Assembly (NCBI RefSeq): GCF_019456655.1
Contig: NZ_CP080332.1
Coordinates: forward strand, 4,402,001-4,466,000
DNA: 64,000 nucleotides
DNA from: Mycolicibacterium diernhoferi
Lineage (GTDB): Bacteria; Actinomycetota; Actinomycetes; Mycobacteriales; Mycobacteriaceae
Direction: 5' to 3'
Of the stretch, positions 27,700 through 37,242 are shown piece by piece. A program made the position numbers and the translations under genes. The notes under the pieces were generated by a model, which searched no databases, was not told the origin of the DNA, and saw only the letters and a list, made by a program, of their open reading frames with translations. Every line of letters starts with the position of its first letter. Position 1 is the stretch's first letter.

Positions 27700-29028
27700 A
27701 TGACCGGTACCGCACTGCTGACCGACAAGTACGAGCTGACCATGCTGGCGGCTGCGCTCCGGGACGGCTCGGCGCACCGACGGTGCACTTTCGAGGTCTT
27801 CGCACGCCGGCTGCCAGAGGGTCGCCGCTACGGCGTCGTCGCGGGAACCGGCCGGCTCGTGGAAACCCTGGCGCAGTTCACCTTCGATGAGCAGGCGCTG
27901 GCCTCGGTGGCCGGGTTCCTGGACGCGGACACGTGCGCGTTCCTGTCCGGGTACCGGTTCGGCGGCGACATCGACGGCTATCCCGAGGGTGAGCTGTATT
28001 TCCCGCACTCGCCGGTGCTGACGGTGCGCGGCAGTTTCGCCGAATGTGTCCTGCTGGAGACCCTGGCGCTGTCCATCCTCAATCACGACAGCGCCATCGC
28101 CTCGGCCGCGGCCCGCATGGTCTCGGCGGCCGGCGGCCGCCGGCTCATCGAGATGGGCTCACGGCGCACCCATGAGGAGGCCGCCGTCGCCTCGGCCCGG
28201 GCGGCCTGGATCGCCGGGTTCTCCGGCAGCTCCAACCTGGCCGCCCAGCAGCGCTACGGCGTGCCCGCTCTGGGCACCAGCGCGCACGCGTTCACCCTGC
28301 TGCACACCACGGCCGACGGCACCGGCGACCCCGCCGCCCGGGACCTGAGTGAACGCGCCGCGTTCGCCGCGCAGGTGCAGGCCCTCGGCGTGGGCACCGC
28401 CCTGCTGGTGGACACCTATGACATCACCGCGGGTGTGGCCAACGCCATCGCGGTGGCCGGACCCGAATTGGGCGCCGTGCGCATCGATTCGGGGGATCTG
28501 GGGGTGCTGGCCAGACAGGTCCGCAAACAACTCGACGATCTCGGCGCGGACAAGACCCGGATCGTGGTCTCCGGCGACCTCGACGAGTTCGCCATCGCGG
28601 CGCTGCGCGCCGAACCCGTCGACAGCTACGGGGTGGGGACCTCGCTGGTCACCGGATCCGGGGCGCCCACCGCCGGCATGGTCTACAAGCTCGTCGAGGT
28701 CGACGGCATCGCCGTGCAGAAGCGCAGCGCGCACAAGGCCTCGCAGGGCGGCGCCAAGCAGGCCCTGCGACTGGCCAAACCGTCGGGCACCGTGGTCGAG
28801 GAGGTGGTGTACCCCGTCGGGCAGCCACCGCAGCCCGAGAACGGCTATCACGCGCGGCCGCTGTCGGTCGCACTGGTCCGCGGCGGGGAACCGGTCCAGG
28901 ATCCCGACCTCGACGCCGCCCGGGCCCGGGTCGCGGCCGGGCTGCACAGTCTGCCCTGGGACGGGCTGAAGCTGTCCAAGGGCGAGCCGGCCATCCCGAC
29001 CCGCGTCATCGCCGCCGGCCCGTCGTGA
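27700..29028 (+). CDS. pncB: nicotinate phosphoribosyltransferase
   Basis: This 442-residue NAD-salvage enzyme makes nicotinate mononucleotide from nicotinate and PRPP with ATP. N-terminal [15 protein letters not shown] is diagnostic. [19 protein letters not shown] (substrate site), [16 protein letters not shown] (phosphorylated His region) and [16 protein letters not shown] follow. ATG 27700 is preferred over a TTG at 27685. The stop overlaps the dinG start (GTGA). Confidence 0.93.
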   Translation: MTGTALLTDKYELTMLAAALRDGSAHRRCTFEVFARRLPEGRRYGVVAGTGRLVETLAQFTFDEQALASVAGFLDADTCAFLSGYRFGGDIDGYPEGELYFPHSPVLTVRGSFAECVLLETLALSILNHDSAIASAAARMVSAAGGRRLIEMGSRRTHEEAAVASARAAWIAGFSGSSNLAAQQRYGVPALGTSAHAFTLLHTTADGTGDPAARDLSERAAFAAQVQALGVGTALLVDTYDITAGVANAIAVAGPELGAVRIDSGDLGVLARQVRKQLDDLGADKTRIVVSGDLDEFAIAALRAEPVDSYGVGTSLVTGSGAPTAGMVYKLVEVDGIAVQKRSAHKASQGGAKQALRLAKPSGTVVEEVVYPVGQPPQPENGYHARPLSVALVRGGEPVQDPDLDAARARVAAGLHSLPWDGLKLSKGEPAIPTRVIAAGPS

Positions 29029-31034
29029 CCAAGAGTTCGTCGCCGCGCCGCTCCGCGCGTCCGGACGCGGTCACCGAACTGTTGGCCTCGGCGGTCTCCG
29101 CACTCGGCGGCGCACAGCGCCCCGGGCAGGTTCAGATGGCCGAGGCCGTCAGCGAGGCCTTCGAGACCGGCCGCCATCTCGCGGTGCAGGCCGGCACCGG
29201 CACCGGCAAATCGCTGGCCTATCTGGTGCCGTCCATCGCGCGGGCGGTGTCGGCCAATGAGCCGGTGGTGGTGTCCACCGCCACCATCGCCCTGCAACGC
29301 CAACTCGTCGACCGCGACCTGCCCCGACTGGCCGATGCGCTGGCCGCCCACCTTCCGCGGCGCCCCACCTTCGCACTGTTGAAGGGGCGTGGAAATTACC
29401 TGTGCCTGAACAAGATCCACAACGGCGCGGCAGAACCCGACGAACTGCCGCAGGAGGAACTGTTCGACGCGGTGGCCGCCACCGCGCTGGGCCGCGATGT
29501 GAAACGGCTGACCGACTGGTCGTCGGACACCGAGACCGGTGACCGGGACGAGCTGGTCCCCGGGGTGCCGGACCGGTCGTGGAGTCAGGTCAGCGTGTCG
29601 GCCCGCGAATGCATCGGGGTGTCCCGGTGCCCGTTCAGCACCGACTGTTTCTCGGAGAAGGCACGCGCGAAGGCGGGCACCGCCGACGTGGTGGTCACCA
29701 ACCACGCACTGCTGGCGATCGACGCCATCGCGGACGCCTCGGTGCTGCCCGAACACAGCCTGCTGGTGGTCGACGAGGCCCACGAACTGGCCGACCGGGT
29801 CACCGGCGTGGCCACCGGCGAACTGTCTGCGGCGGTGCTCGGGGCGGCGCAGCGCCGGCTGGGACGGTTGGTCGCCGACGAACTCGCCGAGCGGTTCGAG
29901 GCGGCCGGGGCCAACCTGTCCGCGGCGATCTTCGACGCCGAGCCGGGGCGGATCGACCACCTCGACGAAGAGCTGGCCACCTATCTGACCGCGTTGCGCG
30001 ATGCGGCGTTCGTCATCCGCTCGGCGATCGACACCACCCCGTCGGACCCGCAGGCCGCCGCCGCCCGCACCGAGGCCGTCACCGCGGTGACCGAGGTCGG
30101 TGACATCGCGGCGCGCATGCTGGACTCGTTCGGGCCGGCGATCCCGGACCGCCACGACGTGGTGTGGCTCGACCAGATCGAGAACAACCGCGGCGGGCCG
30201 AAGCGCGCCATCCTGCGGGTGGCGCCGCTGTCGGTCGCAGGGTTGTTGCGCACCAGGCTCTTTCAGCACTGCACGACGGTGCTGACGTCGGCGACACTGA
30301 CCATCGGCGGCAACTTCGAAGCGATGGCCGGGGCCTGGGGGCTCAATGGCGGGGATCCACCGCCGAAGTGGCACGGCCTGGACGTCGGTTCACCGTTCGA
30401 TCACGCCAAGTCCGGAATCCTCTATGTGGCCAAGCATCTGCCCCCGCCGGGCCGTGACGGCACCGGCTCCCCCGCCCAACTCGACGAGATCGAGGCGCTC
30501 ATCACCGCCGCGGGCGGCCGCACGCTGGGTCTGTTCTCCTCGATGCGCGCGGCCCGGGCGACCGCCGAGGTGATGTCCGAACGGCTGTCGACGCCGGTGC
30601 TGTGTCAGGGCGAGGACACCACCGCCGCACTGGTCCAGCGGTTCGCCGACGACGATCAGACCTCGCTGTTCGGCACGCTGTCGCTGTGGCAGGGCGTCGA
30701 CGTCCCCGGCCCGACCCTGTCGCTGGTGCTGATCGACCGGATTCCGTTCCCCCGCCCGGACGACCCGCTGCTGACCGCGCGTCAGCGGGCCATCGCCGCG
30801 CGCGGCGGCAACGGGTTCATGGCGGTGGCGGCCAACCACGCCGCGCTGCTGCTCTCGCAGGGGGCCGGCCGACTGCTGCGCCGCGTGGATGATCGTGGCG
30901 TGGTCGCGGTGCTCGATTCGCGGATGGCGACGGCCCGCTACGGCGGCTACCTCCGGTCCTCGCTGCCGCCGTTCTGGGCGACCACCGATCCCGAACGGGT
31001 GATCGCCGCCCTCAAACGCCTGCGCGGCGCCTGA
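29025..31034 (+). CDS. dinG: DinG-family ATP-dependent DNA helicase
   Basis: The 669-residue XPD-like superfamily 2 helicase has Walker A in AGTGTGKSLAYLVP (near residue 58) and the DEAH box in VVDEAHELADR (near 245). Four Cys (YLCLN, ECIGVSRC, TDC) are placed to bind a 4Fe-4S cluster. Motifs V/VI are in LSLWQGVDVPGPTLSLVLIDRIPF and QGAGRLLRR. It unwinds R-loops and damaged or stalled DNA. The GTG start overlaps the pncB stop, as in M. tuberculosis. Confidence 0.94.
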   Translation: MTKSSSPRRSARPDAVTELLASAVSALGGAQRPGQVQMAEAVSEAFETGRHLAVQAGTGTGKSLAYLVPSIARAVSANEPVVVSTATIALQRQLVDRDLPRLADALAAHLPRRPTFALLKGRGNYLCLNKIHNGAAEPDELPQEELFDAVAATALGRDVKRLTDWSSDTETGDRDELVPGVPDRSWSQVSVSARECIGVSRCPFSTDCFSEKARAKAGTADVVVTNHALLAIDAIADASVLPEHSLLVVDEAHELADRVTGVATGELSAAVLGAAQRRLGRLVADELAERFEAAGANLSAAIFDAEPGRIDHLDEELATYLTALRDAAFVIRSAIDTTPSDPQAAAARTEAVTAVTEVGDIAARMLDSFGPAIPDRHDVVWLDQIENNRGGPKRAILRVAPLSVAGLLRTRLFQHCTTVLTSATLTIGGNFEAMAGAWGLNGGDPPPKWHGLDVGSPFDHAKSGILYVAKHLPPPGRDGTGSPAQLDEIEALITAAGGRTLGLFSSMRAARATAEVMSERLSTPVLCQGEDTTAALVQRFADDDQTSLFGTLSLWQGVDVPGPTLSLVLIDRIPFPRPDDPLLTARQRAIAARGGNGFMAVAANHAALLLSQGAGRLLRRVDDRGVVAVLDSRMATARYGGYLRSSLPPFWATTDPERVIAALKRLRGA

Positions 31035-31126
31035 GCGGACGGGTCGGGCCCGGCGGGCCCGGTTTGTTCACTATTCTGAGAGCCGATGCGGCATGCCCGG
31101 CCGGGCGCACCGAAAGGCGGGGGCAC

Positions 31127-32623
31127 ATGAGGCGCTCGGGGCGAGTGATGCGACGGGAGAACAACTCGGGGCGAGCGGAGCGACGGGCAAACGGCTCGGC
31201 GCGGCGCTTGGCGAGAACGGCGCTGGCCGCCTGCATCGTGTTGCTGGTCAGTTCCTGCGGGCAGTCCCTGCAGGGCACGCCGGTCTCGGTGTTCGCCGAC
31301 CCGTTCCGGGTGGCGGGCATGCCCGCCACCGACGGCCCGACCGGCCTGCGCGATGACGCGGCCGAGCCGACCCGCGAGGTGACCGACACCGACGGCGGCG
31401 AGATCGACCATCTCGCGATCAGCTCCGTGAGCGACATCGAGGAGTTCTGGGCGACCGCCTACCCGGAGACATTCGGTGAGGACTTCACCCCGGTGACGGA
31501 TGTGATCTCTTGGGACGCAGACGGATTCGACGGTGTCTTCTGCGGCGTCGACACCTACAACCTGGTCAATGCCGCGTTCTGCCACGATGACCTGACGATC
31601 GGCTGGGATCGCGGCGTGCTGCTGCCCGCCCTGCGCGACGCCAACGGCGATATGGCCGTCACGATGGTGCTCGCCCACGAGTACGGCCACGCCGTGCAGA
31701 AGCAGGCGGGGCTGCTCACCCGGTCGACGCCCACCCTGGTGTCCGAGCAGCAGGCCGACTGCCTGGCCGGGGTCTACATGCGCTGGGTCGCCGAAGGCAA
31801 TTCGCCACGCTTCACCCTGTCCACCGCCGACGGGCTGAACAATCTGCTGGCGGCGATGATCGCGTTCCGCGACCCGCTGCTCAGCGAGAGCGATGTGGCC
31901 GCCGGTGAAGACGAACACGGGTCGGCATTCGAGCGGGTGTCGGCCTTCCAGTTCGGCTTCACCGACGACGCCGCATCCTGCGCCTCGATGGACCCGGCCG
32001 AAATCGAACAGCGCCGCGGCGATCTCCCGGTGTTGTTGCCGGAGAACCAGTCCGGTGAACTGGAGATCACCGAGGATTCCGTGCGGTCCATCATCGACGC
32101 GATGAACATCCTGTTCGAGCCGGCCGAGCCGCCCGCGCTGACCTTCGAACCGCAGGACTGCCCGGACGCCGACTCCGACGCCGCGGCGACATTCTGTCCA
32201 GCCACCAACACCATCGCGGTGGATCTCCCGGCGCTGGAGCAGCTGGGGACGCAATCCGAGGATGACACCGGACTGACCACCGGGGACAACACCGGCTACT
32301 CGGTGCTGATGTCGCGGTACATGCAGTCACTTCAGCATCAGCGCGACGGGGTCGCGCTGGACACCGCGCAGGCCGCGCTTCGTACCGCCTGCCTGACCGG
32401 TGTCGCCACCGCCAAGCTGACCCAGGAGGTCGGCACCCCGGACGGCAACACCATCCAGCTCACCGCCGGCGATGTCGACGAGGCGGTGTCGGGCATCCTG
32501 CTCAACGGTCTGGTGGCCAGCGACGTCAACGGTGAATCGGTGCCGTCCGGCTTCTCGCGCATCGACGCGTTCCGGGTCGGCGTGCTGGGCGAGACGGACC
32601 GCTGCTTCAAGCGCTTCCCGTGA
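31127..32623 (+). CDS. lipoprotein zinc metalloprotease, paralogue
   Basis: The protein has 498 residues from ATG 31127, with GGCGGGGG upstream. An Arg-rich leader (residues 1-30) precedes the signal and lipobox LLVSSCG near residue 43. HEYGHA and EQQADCLAGVY form the zinc site; CPATNTIAVDLPALEQLG aligns with CPATNTINVNLPALQELG of the protein at 15104. The two are clear paralogues with the same lipoprotein layout. The leader codons contain a near-duplicate CTCGGGGCGAG..GCGACGGG, so the N-terminus may have been extended; ATG 31148 is an alternative start. Confidence 0.88.
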   Translation: MRRSGRVMRRENNSGRAERRANGSARRLARTALAACIVLLVSSCGQSLQGTPVSVFADPFRVAGMPATDGPTGLRDDAAEPTREVTDTDGGEIDHLAISSVSDIEEFWATAYPETFGEDFTPVTDVISWDADGFDGVFCGVDTYNLVNAAFCHDDLTIGWDRGVLLPALRDANGDMAVTMVLAHEYGHAVQKQAGLLTRSTPTLVSEQQADCLAGVYMRWVAEGNSPRFTLSTADGLNNLLAAMIAFRDPLLSESDVAAGEDEHGSAFERVSAFQFGFTDDAASCASMDPAEIEQRRGDLPVLLPENQSGELEITEDSVRSIIDAMNILFEPAEPPALTFEPQDCPDADSDAAATFCPATNTIAVDLPALEQLGTQSEDDTGLTTGDNTGYSVLMSRYMQSLQHQRDGVALDTAQAALRTACLTGVATAKLTQEVGTPDGNTIQLTAGDVDEAVSGILLNGLVASDVNGESVPSGFSRIDAFRVGVLGETDRCFKRFP

Positions 32624-32630
32624 CCGGCGC

Positions 32631-33440
32631 TCAGACCACCTTCGTCTCGCCGTAATAGGCCAGCACCGAATCGGATTCGTCGGTGGACCGGGTCAGGAAG
32701 GCAAACGAGCGGATGAAGGACTGACCCACGCAGCCGTCGATCTTGACCTGGAAATTGCTGATCAGCACCCACGGGTTGGATCCCTTGAACTGTTTCTCGG
32801 TCACCGGGACGATGTTGACGATGCCCGGCTTCAGCCCGATCGCCACACCGCCGGTGACCGGTGTGGTCAGCACCGGGATCAACCCGTCCAGCGCCGGTGA
32901 GCCTACGTCGACGCCGGCCAGCCCTACCGACGGGGACGCGCCGGCGGTGCCGGTGATGGTCACGCCGTTGGAGGTGCTCATGTCGATGCCGCAGCCGATC
33001 TGGTAGCCGACCTCGAGCACGCCCTCGGGAATGTCGGTCCCCGGGCCGCTGATGTTCCCGCGGAATGTGCCTCCCACGACGTAGCTGCGCGAGGACAGCG
33101 CGGTGGTCAACGGCGCCGAGACGAGTTGGGTCTCGTCGCTCGCCGAGAGGGTGAGCCGCCAGCCGTCCGGGGTTTCGGTGCTGACCGGCGGCGGGGAGAA
33201 GACCAGACCGTGCTTCGGCCCGGCCGGGGGCGGGATCGCGGCGGCGACCGGTTGCATGACGGGGCCCAGCGGAGGTTCGAGCGCCGGGTCGATGGCGGGG
33301 GCGAAGACCGGATCCACGTCGGGCTCGGCGGGGTCGATCCCCGGATCGGCGGCGGCGGCCGGCACGCACAACACGGCGGCCGTCATCACCACGGTCAACA
33401 GGGCAAAGGGTCGTGGTACGGCAAACCCCTCAGTAGGCAC
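32631..33440 (-). CDS. MspA-family porin with extended N-terminus
   Basis: The protein has about 269 residues from GTG 33440. A signal peptide ends VPAAAADP near residue 30. The MspA core follows: DGWRLTLSASDETQL, VVGGTFRGNISGP, VLEVGYQIGCGIDM, and a C-terminal NFQVKIDGCVGQSFIRSFAFL. MspA octamers are the hydrophilic channels of the outer membrane in fast growers and are absent from M. tuberculosis. Between signal and core lie about 50 residues rich in Pro and Asp (DPGIDPAEPDVDP) that classical MspA lacks. Two Cys could pair. Confidence 0.88.
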   Translation of the reverse strand: MPTEGFAVPRPFALLTVVMTAAVLCVPAAAADPGIDPAEPDVDPVFAPAIDPALEPPLGPVMQPVAAAIPPPAGPKHGLVFSPPPVSTETPDGWRLTLSASDETQLVSAPLTTALSSRSYVVGGTFRGNISGPGTDIPEGVLEVGYQIGCGIDMSTSNGVTITGTAGASPSVGLAGVDVGSPALDGLIPVLTTPVTGGVAIGLKPGIVNIVPVTEKQFKGSNPWVLISNFQVKIDGCVGQSFIRSFAFLTRSTDESDSVLAYYGETKVV

Positions 33441-33509
33441 CTCGAGGAACTTACGTGGCCTATGTAACTGTCCGGCCACGACAAGGACACGGGCCGTGCG
33501 GGTTTGCGC

Positions 33510-34361
33510 TCAGCCCACCGGCAGCCGCCACACGTACCCCGCCTCCAGCGCCACCCACAGCGCACCGTCGGCAGCGATGGCCATCCCGTGCGGTTCGCTG
33601 CCGGGCGGCAGATCGATGACCGTCGCCCCACCGTCGGCGCCGACCCGGGCGATCTGGTCGGCGCCCCACAGGCTGACCCACACCCCGCCGGACGGATCGG
33701 CCACCACCGCGTGCGGCTTGCCGGGCAGGTCGAGTTCCTGGATCGCCTCGTCGGTCGGGATGCGGCCGAGTTTCTCGGCGAGGAACTCGGTGAACCAGAC
33801 GGCGTCGTCGTGGGTGGCGGCGATGCCCACCGGACCCGACCGCGGGGTCGGGACCTCGCGCACCCGCAGCGCACCGGAGGGTTCGAGGCGGCCGATCGCG
33901 TTCTTCTGGTTCATCGTGAACCACAGCGCGCCATCCGGGCCCGCGGCGATCATCGACGGCCCGCCGCCGGGCGCCGCCACCTCGGTGACCGTACCGTCGA
34001 GGTCGATCCGGCCGATGGTGCCGGCATTCATCGCGGTGAACCAGAGCGTACCTCCCGGTCCCGCGGTGATACCGAATGGAGCTGCGCCGGAGGCCAATTC
34101 GATCTCACTGAGCACGCCCCCGGTGGTGATCCGGCCGATCCGGTCATCGCCGGCCCGGGTGAACCACAGCGCACCGTCCGCGCCCGTGGTGATGATCGAG
34201 GGCAAGCTGTCGGGCGCGACGTCGTAGACGGTCAGCTCACCGCTGTCGGTGACGCGGGCGATCTGCCCACTGCGCACCAGCGTCACCCAGGTCGCACGGT
34301 CGGGACCCGCCGCCAGCGCGTAGGGCCCGCCGGGGACCGCGACCTCCAGGATCTGGTTCAT
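33510..34361 (-). CDS. virginiamycin B lyase-like beta-propeller
   Basis: The 283 residues contain six or seven repeats of the type ITTGADGALWFTRAGDDRIGRI, each with a G-[PAS]-D-G-x-[LV]-W-[FV] core, forming a propeller like Vgb lyase. Near the C-terminus KPHAVVADPSGGVW and EPHGMAIAADGALW carry His at positions where Vgb has catalytic His. No signal peptide is present, so it is cytoplasmic. ATG 34361 overlaps the glgP stop (ATGA). A role in streptogramin inactivation is possible, but a house function tied to glucan metabolism is equally open. Confidence 0.8.
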   Translation of the reverse strand: MNQILEVAVPGGPYALAAGPDRATWVTLVRSGQIARVTDSGELTVYDVAPDSLPSIITTGADGALWFTRAGDDRIGRITTGGVLSEIELASGAAPFGITAGPGGTLWFTAMNAGTIGRIDLDGTVTEVAAPGGGPSMIAAGPDGALWFTMNQKNAIGRLEPSGALRVREVPTPRSGPVGIAATHDDAVWFTEFLAEKLGRIPTDEAIQELDLPGKPHAVVADPSGGVWVSLWGADQIARVGADGGATVIDLPPGSEPHGMAIAADGALWVALEAGYVWRLPVG

Positions 34362-37036
34362 GCCAGTGTGACGAGGGCGAGTTCGGTCTCCCCCGCCAGC
34401 AGCCGGTGATGCGGCAGCACCCGCACCGTGTAACCGACCGGACCGGCCACCGGCAGCGGCGTCGTCGTCGAGAAGATCTGATTGCCCCCCGCCGTGCCGG
34501 TGTGCGTCATCGGCACCTTGACCGGATCCTGCAGGACGTCGGCCGCATCGACACGTCCCAGCACCGCCTGGACGACGACCTCGTCGGGCGTCAGCCCGGC
34601 CAGGTACACCGACGCTGTCAGGGTCAGTTCGCTGCCGAGCAGCGGGGTGTCGGGCAGACCGTAACTGTCCACATCGGTGATCTGGATCTTCGGCCATTCC
34701 TGCTGTGCCCGTTGCCGATAGGCGGCCAGCTGACGCGCCGCACCGAACGGCACCCCGGTGGAATCGTTGTCGGGTTCGATGGTGGCCCGCAGCGACCGCG
34801 CGGCCGGCGCGTAGTACTGCTCGGTGTAGTCGCGCACCATCCGCGACGCCAACACTTTGGGCCCCAACGCCTGCAGCGTGTGCCGCACCATCTCGACCCA
34901 CCGGCTCGGCACCCCGTCGATGTCGCGGTCGTAGAACCTGGTGGTCACCGAGGACTCCAGCAGGTCGTACAGCGCGGCGGCCTCGATGTCATCGCGGCGG
35001 CCCTCGTCGGCGAGGCCGTCGGCGGTCGGGATCTCCCAACCGTTCTCGCCGTCGTACCACTCATCCCACCAGCCGTCCCGGATGGACAGATTCAGTCCCC
35101 CGTTGAGTGCGCTCTTCATCCCGGACGTGCCGCAGGCCTCCAGCGGGCGCAGCGGGTTGTTCAACCACACATCGCAGCCCCAGTACAGCAACCGGGCCAT
35201 CGACATGTCGTAGTCGGGCAGGAACGCGATGCGGTGCCGGACCTCCGGGCGGTCGGCGAACCGCACGATCTGCTGGATCAGCGCCTTGCCGCCGTCGTCC
35301 GCCGGATGCGACTTGCCCGCCACGATCAACTGCACCGGCCGGTCGGCGTCGAGCAGCAGCTTCTGCAGGCGGTCCTGGTCCCGCAGCATCAGCGTCAGCC
35401 GCTTGTAGGTGGGCACCCGGCGGGCGAACCCGACCGTCAGCACATCCGGATCGAAAGCGGTTGCGACCCAGCCGAGTTCCGCCTCCGTCGCACCGCGGGC
35501 CAGACAGGACCGGCGCAACCGGGCGCGCACATCCTCGATCAGCAGAGCCCGCAACTCGCAGCGGATGCGCCACAGCTGATCGGCGCCGACCTGCCGCAAT
35601 CCCCGCCAGGTCTCGGGCTCCCGCAGCAGGGTCAGATCCTCGCTGTCGAGCAACTGCCGGCCGAGGTCGAGCCACTGCGGCGCCGCCCAGGTCGGTGCGT
35701 GCACGCCGTTGGTGATCGAGCCGATCGGCACCTCCTCCGGGTCGAAACCCGGCCACAGCTCCTGGAACATCTGTCTACTGACCCGGCCGTGCAGCAGCGA
35801 CACGCCGTTGGCCCGCTGCGCCAGCCGCAGACCCATGTGGGCCATGTTGAACTTCGAGGGATCGTCCTCGGCGCCGAAAGCGATCACCCGGTCCAACGGC
35901 ACTCCGGGCAGCAGGAGCCTGCCGGAACCATCCTCTTCGCGCGGGCGCTCATCGGACTCATGCTCTTCGCGCGGGCGCTCATCGGACTCATGCTCTTCGC
36001 GCGGGCGCTCATCGGCGAAATAGCGCCGGATCATCTCCACCGGGAATCGGTCGATCCCCGCGGGCACCGGTGTGTGCGTGGTGAACACCGTGGACGAACG
36101 GACCACGGTCAGCGCGGTGTCGAAGTCCAGTCCGGCGTCGATGAGTTCGCGGATGCGCTCGACACCGAGGAAGCCGGCATGCCCCTCGTTCATGTGGAAC
36201 ACCTCCGGTGCCGGCAGCCCCTCCACCGCGGTGTACGCCCGGATGGCCCGGATGCCGCCGATCCCGGCCAGGATCTCCTGTTTGATCCGGTGCTCCTGAT
36301 CGCCGCCGTAGAGCCGATCGGTCACCCCGCGCAACTCGTGCTCGTTCTCGCCGATGTCGGAATCCAGCAACAGCAACGGGATTCGGCCCACCTGCGCCAC
36401 CCAGACATGTGCGAACAGCTGCGCATCGTCGGGCATCGCCAACTCGATGAGCACCGCATCGCCGGCGGCGTCGGTCAGCAGTCGCAACGGCAGCCCCTGG
36501 GGATCCAGGGACGGGTACGTCTCGTGCTGCCAGCCGTCGGCGGTCAGCGACTGCCGGAAATAGCCCGACCGGTAGTACAACCCGACCGCGATCAACGGCA
36601 GGCCGAGATCCGATGCGGACTTGAGGTGGTCGCCGGCCAGGATGCCCAGGCCACCGGAGTAGTTGGGCAGCACCTCGGCCACCCCGAATTCCATGGAGAA
36701 GTACGCAATGCCGTTGGGTAGTTCGACGCCGTCGGCCGCCTGCTCCTGGTACCACAGCGGCCTGCCGAGGTAATCGGCGAGCTCGGCGGCCAGGCTGTCC
36801 ACGCGCTGCAGGAAACCCTCGTCGCCGGCGAGGTCGTCGAGCCGTCGCGGATTGACCGCTCCGAGCAGCGCCACCGGGTCGGCACCGACCTGGGCCCACA
36901 GCGCCGGGTCGACGGCCGCGAACAACTCCTGTGTCGGTTTGTGCCACGACCAACGCAAGTTGACCGACAGCTCCTCCAAGGCGGCGAGCCGCTCTGGAAG
37001 ATGGGCCCGGACGGTGAACCTGCGGAGAGCCTTCAC
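34358..37036 (-). CDS. glgP: glycogen phosphorylase with in-frame repeat insertion
   Basis: The protein has 892 residues from GTG 37036. It degrades alpha-glucan to glucose-1-phosphate with PLP. NGIAYFSMEFGVAEVLPNYSGGLGILAGDH and GCDVWLNNPLRPLEACGTSGMKSALNGGLN (partly quoted family segments) mark the catalytic halves; the PLP lysine is the K of GMKSALNGG. Near residues 339-368 an insertion DERPREEHES is repeated three times (the third ends EEDGS), encoded by 30-bp tandem repeats. Without it the length would be about 862, as in M. tuberculosis. It is divergent from glgE and coupled to the propeller gene. Confidence 0.9.
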   Translation of the reverse strand: MKALRRFTVRAHLPERLAALEELSVNLRWSWHKPTQELFAAVDPALWAQVGADPVALLGAVNPRRLDDLAGDEGFLQRVDSLAAELADYLGRPLWYQEQAADGVELPNGIAYFSMEFGVAEVLPNYSGGLGILAGDHLKSASDLGLPLIAVGLYYRSGYFRQSLTADGWQHETYPSLDPQGLPLRLLTDAAGDAVLIELAMPDDAQLFAHVWVAQVGRIPLLLLDSDIGENEHELRGVTDRLYGGDQEHRIKQEILAGIGGIRAIRAYTAVEGLPAPEVFHMNEGHAGFLGVERIRELIDAGLDFDTALTVVRSSTVFTTHTPVPAGIDRFPVEMIRRYFADERPREEHESDERPREEHESDERPREEDGSGRLLLPGVPLDRVIAFGAEDDPSKFNMAHMGLRLAQRANGVSLLHGRVSRQMFQELWPGFDPEEVPIGSITNGVHAPTWAAPQWLDLGRQLLDSEDLTLLREPETWRGLRQVGADQLWRIRCELRALLIEDVRARLRRSCLARGATEAELGWVATAFDPDVLTVGFARRVPTYKRLTLMLRDQDRLQKLLLDADRPVQLIVAGKSHPADDGGKALIQQIVRFADRPEVRHRIAFLPDYDMSMARLLYWGCDVWLNNPLRPLEACGTSGMKSALNGGLNLSIRDGWWDEWYDGENGWEIPTADGLADEGRRDDIEAAALYDLLESSVTTRFYDRDIDGVPSRWVEMVRHTLQALGPKVLASRMVRDYTEQYYAPAARSLRATIEPDNDSTGVPFGAARQLAAYRQRAQQEWPKIQITDVDSYGLPDTPLLGSELTLTASVYLAGLTPDEVVVQAVLGRVDAADVLQDPVKVPMTHTGTAGGNQIFSTTTPLPVAGPVGYTVRVLPHHRLLAGETELALVTLA
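35931..36020 (-). repeat. three 30-bp tandem repeats inside glgP
   Basis: Copies lie at 35931-35960, 35961-35990 and 35991-36020, with plus-strand core CTCTTCGCGCGGGCGCTCAT. The core equals the dispersed element at 26681-26700 except at one base. The copies differ only at their edges. The period is a multiple of three, so the frame is kept and adds three charged decapeptides to GlgP. Confidence 0.9.
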
Positions 37037-37242
37037 ACGAGTCAACCTTACTGACCGATCGGCCGTCGGCACCCGGCAACGGTGATCGGGGTCGCTTCGA
37101 GCAACCAACCCGCACAACTATGTGTCCCGGCCACTAGGTTGGGTACTCAGAGTCGGTAACGAGCGCGTCGAGGCAGAACCCAGAGACCAGACGGACCGCG
37201 GTCACCGAAGGCGGCGGCCGCACCGAGTGAGGAGATTCGTGC
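37037..37242. promoter_or_regulatory. divergent glgP/glgE promoter region
   Basis: The 206 bp without a gene must hold promoters for both directions. On the minus strand TAAGGTTG lies close to the glgP start. On the plus strand TAGGTTGGGTACTC near 37133-37146 could include a -10 for glgE. No clear palindrome was found. Confidence 0.4.

Noticed and set aside
35931..36020. Tandem repeats as a CRISPR-like array
   Set aside because: The units are directly adjacent without unique spacers, lie in frame within glgP, and no cas genes are present.
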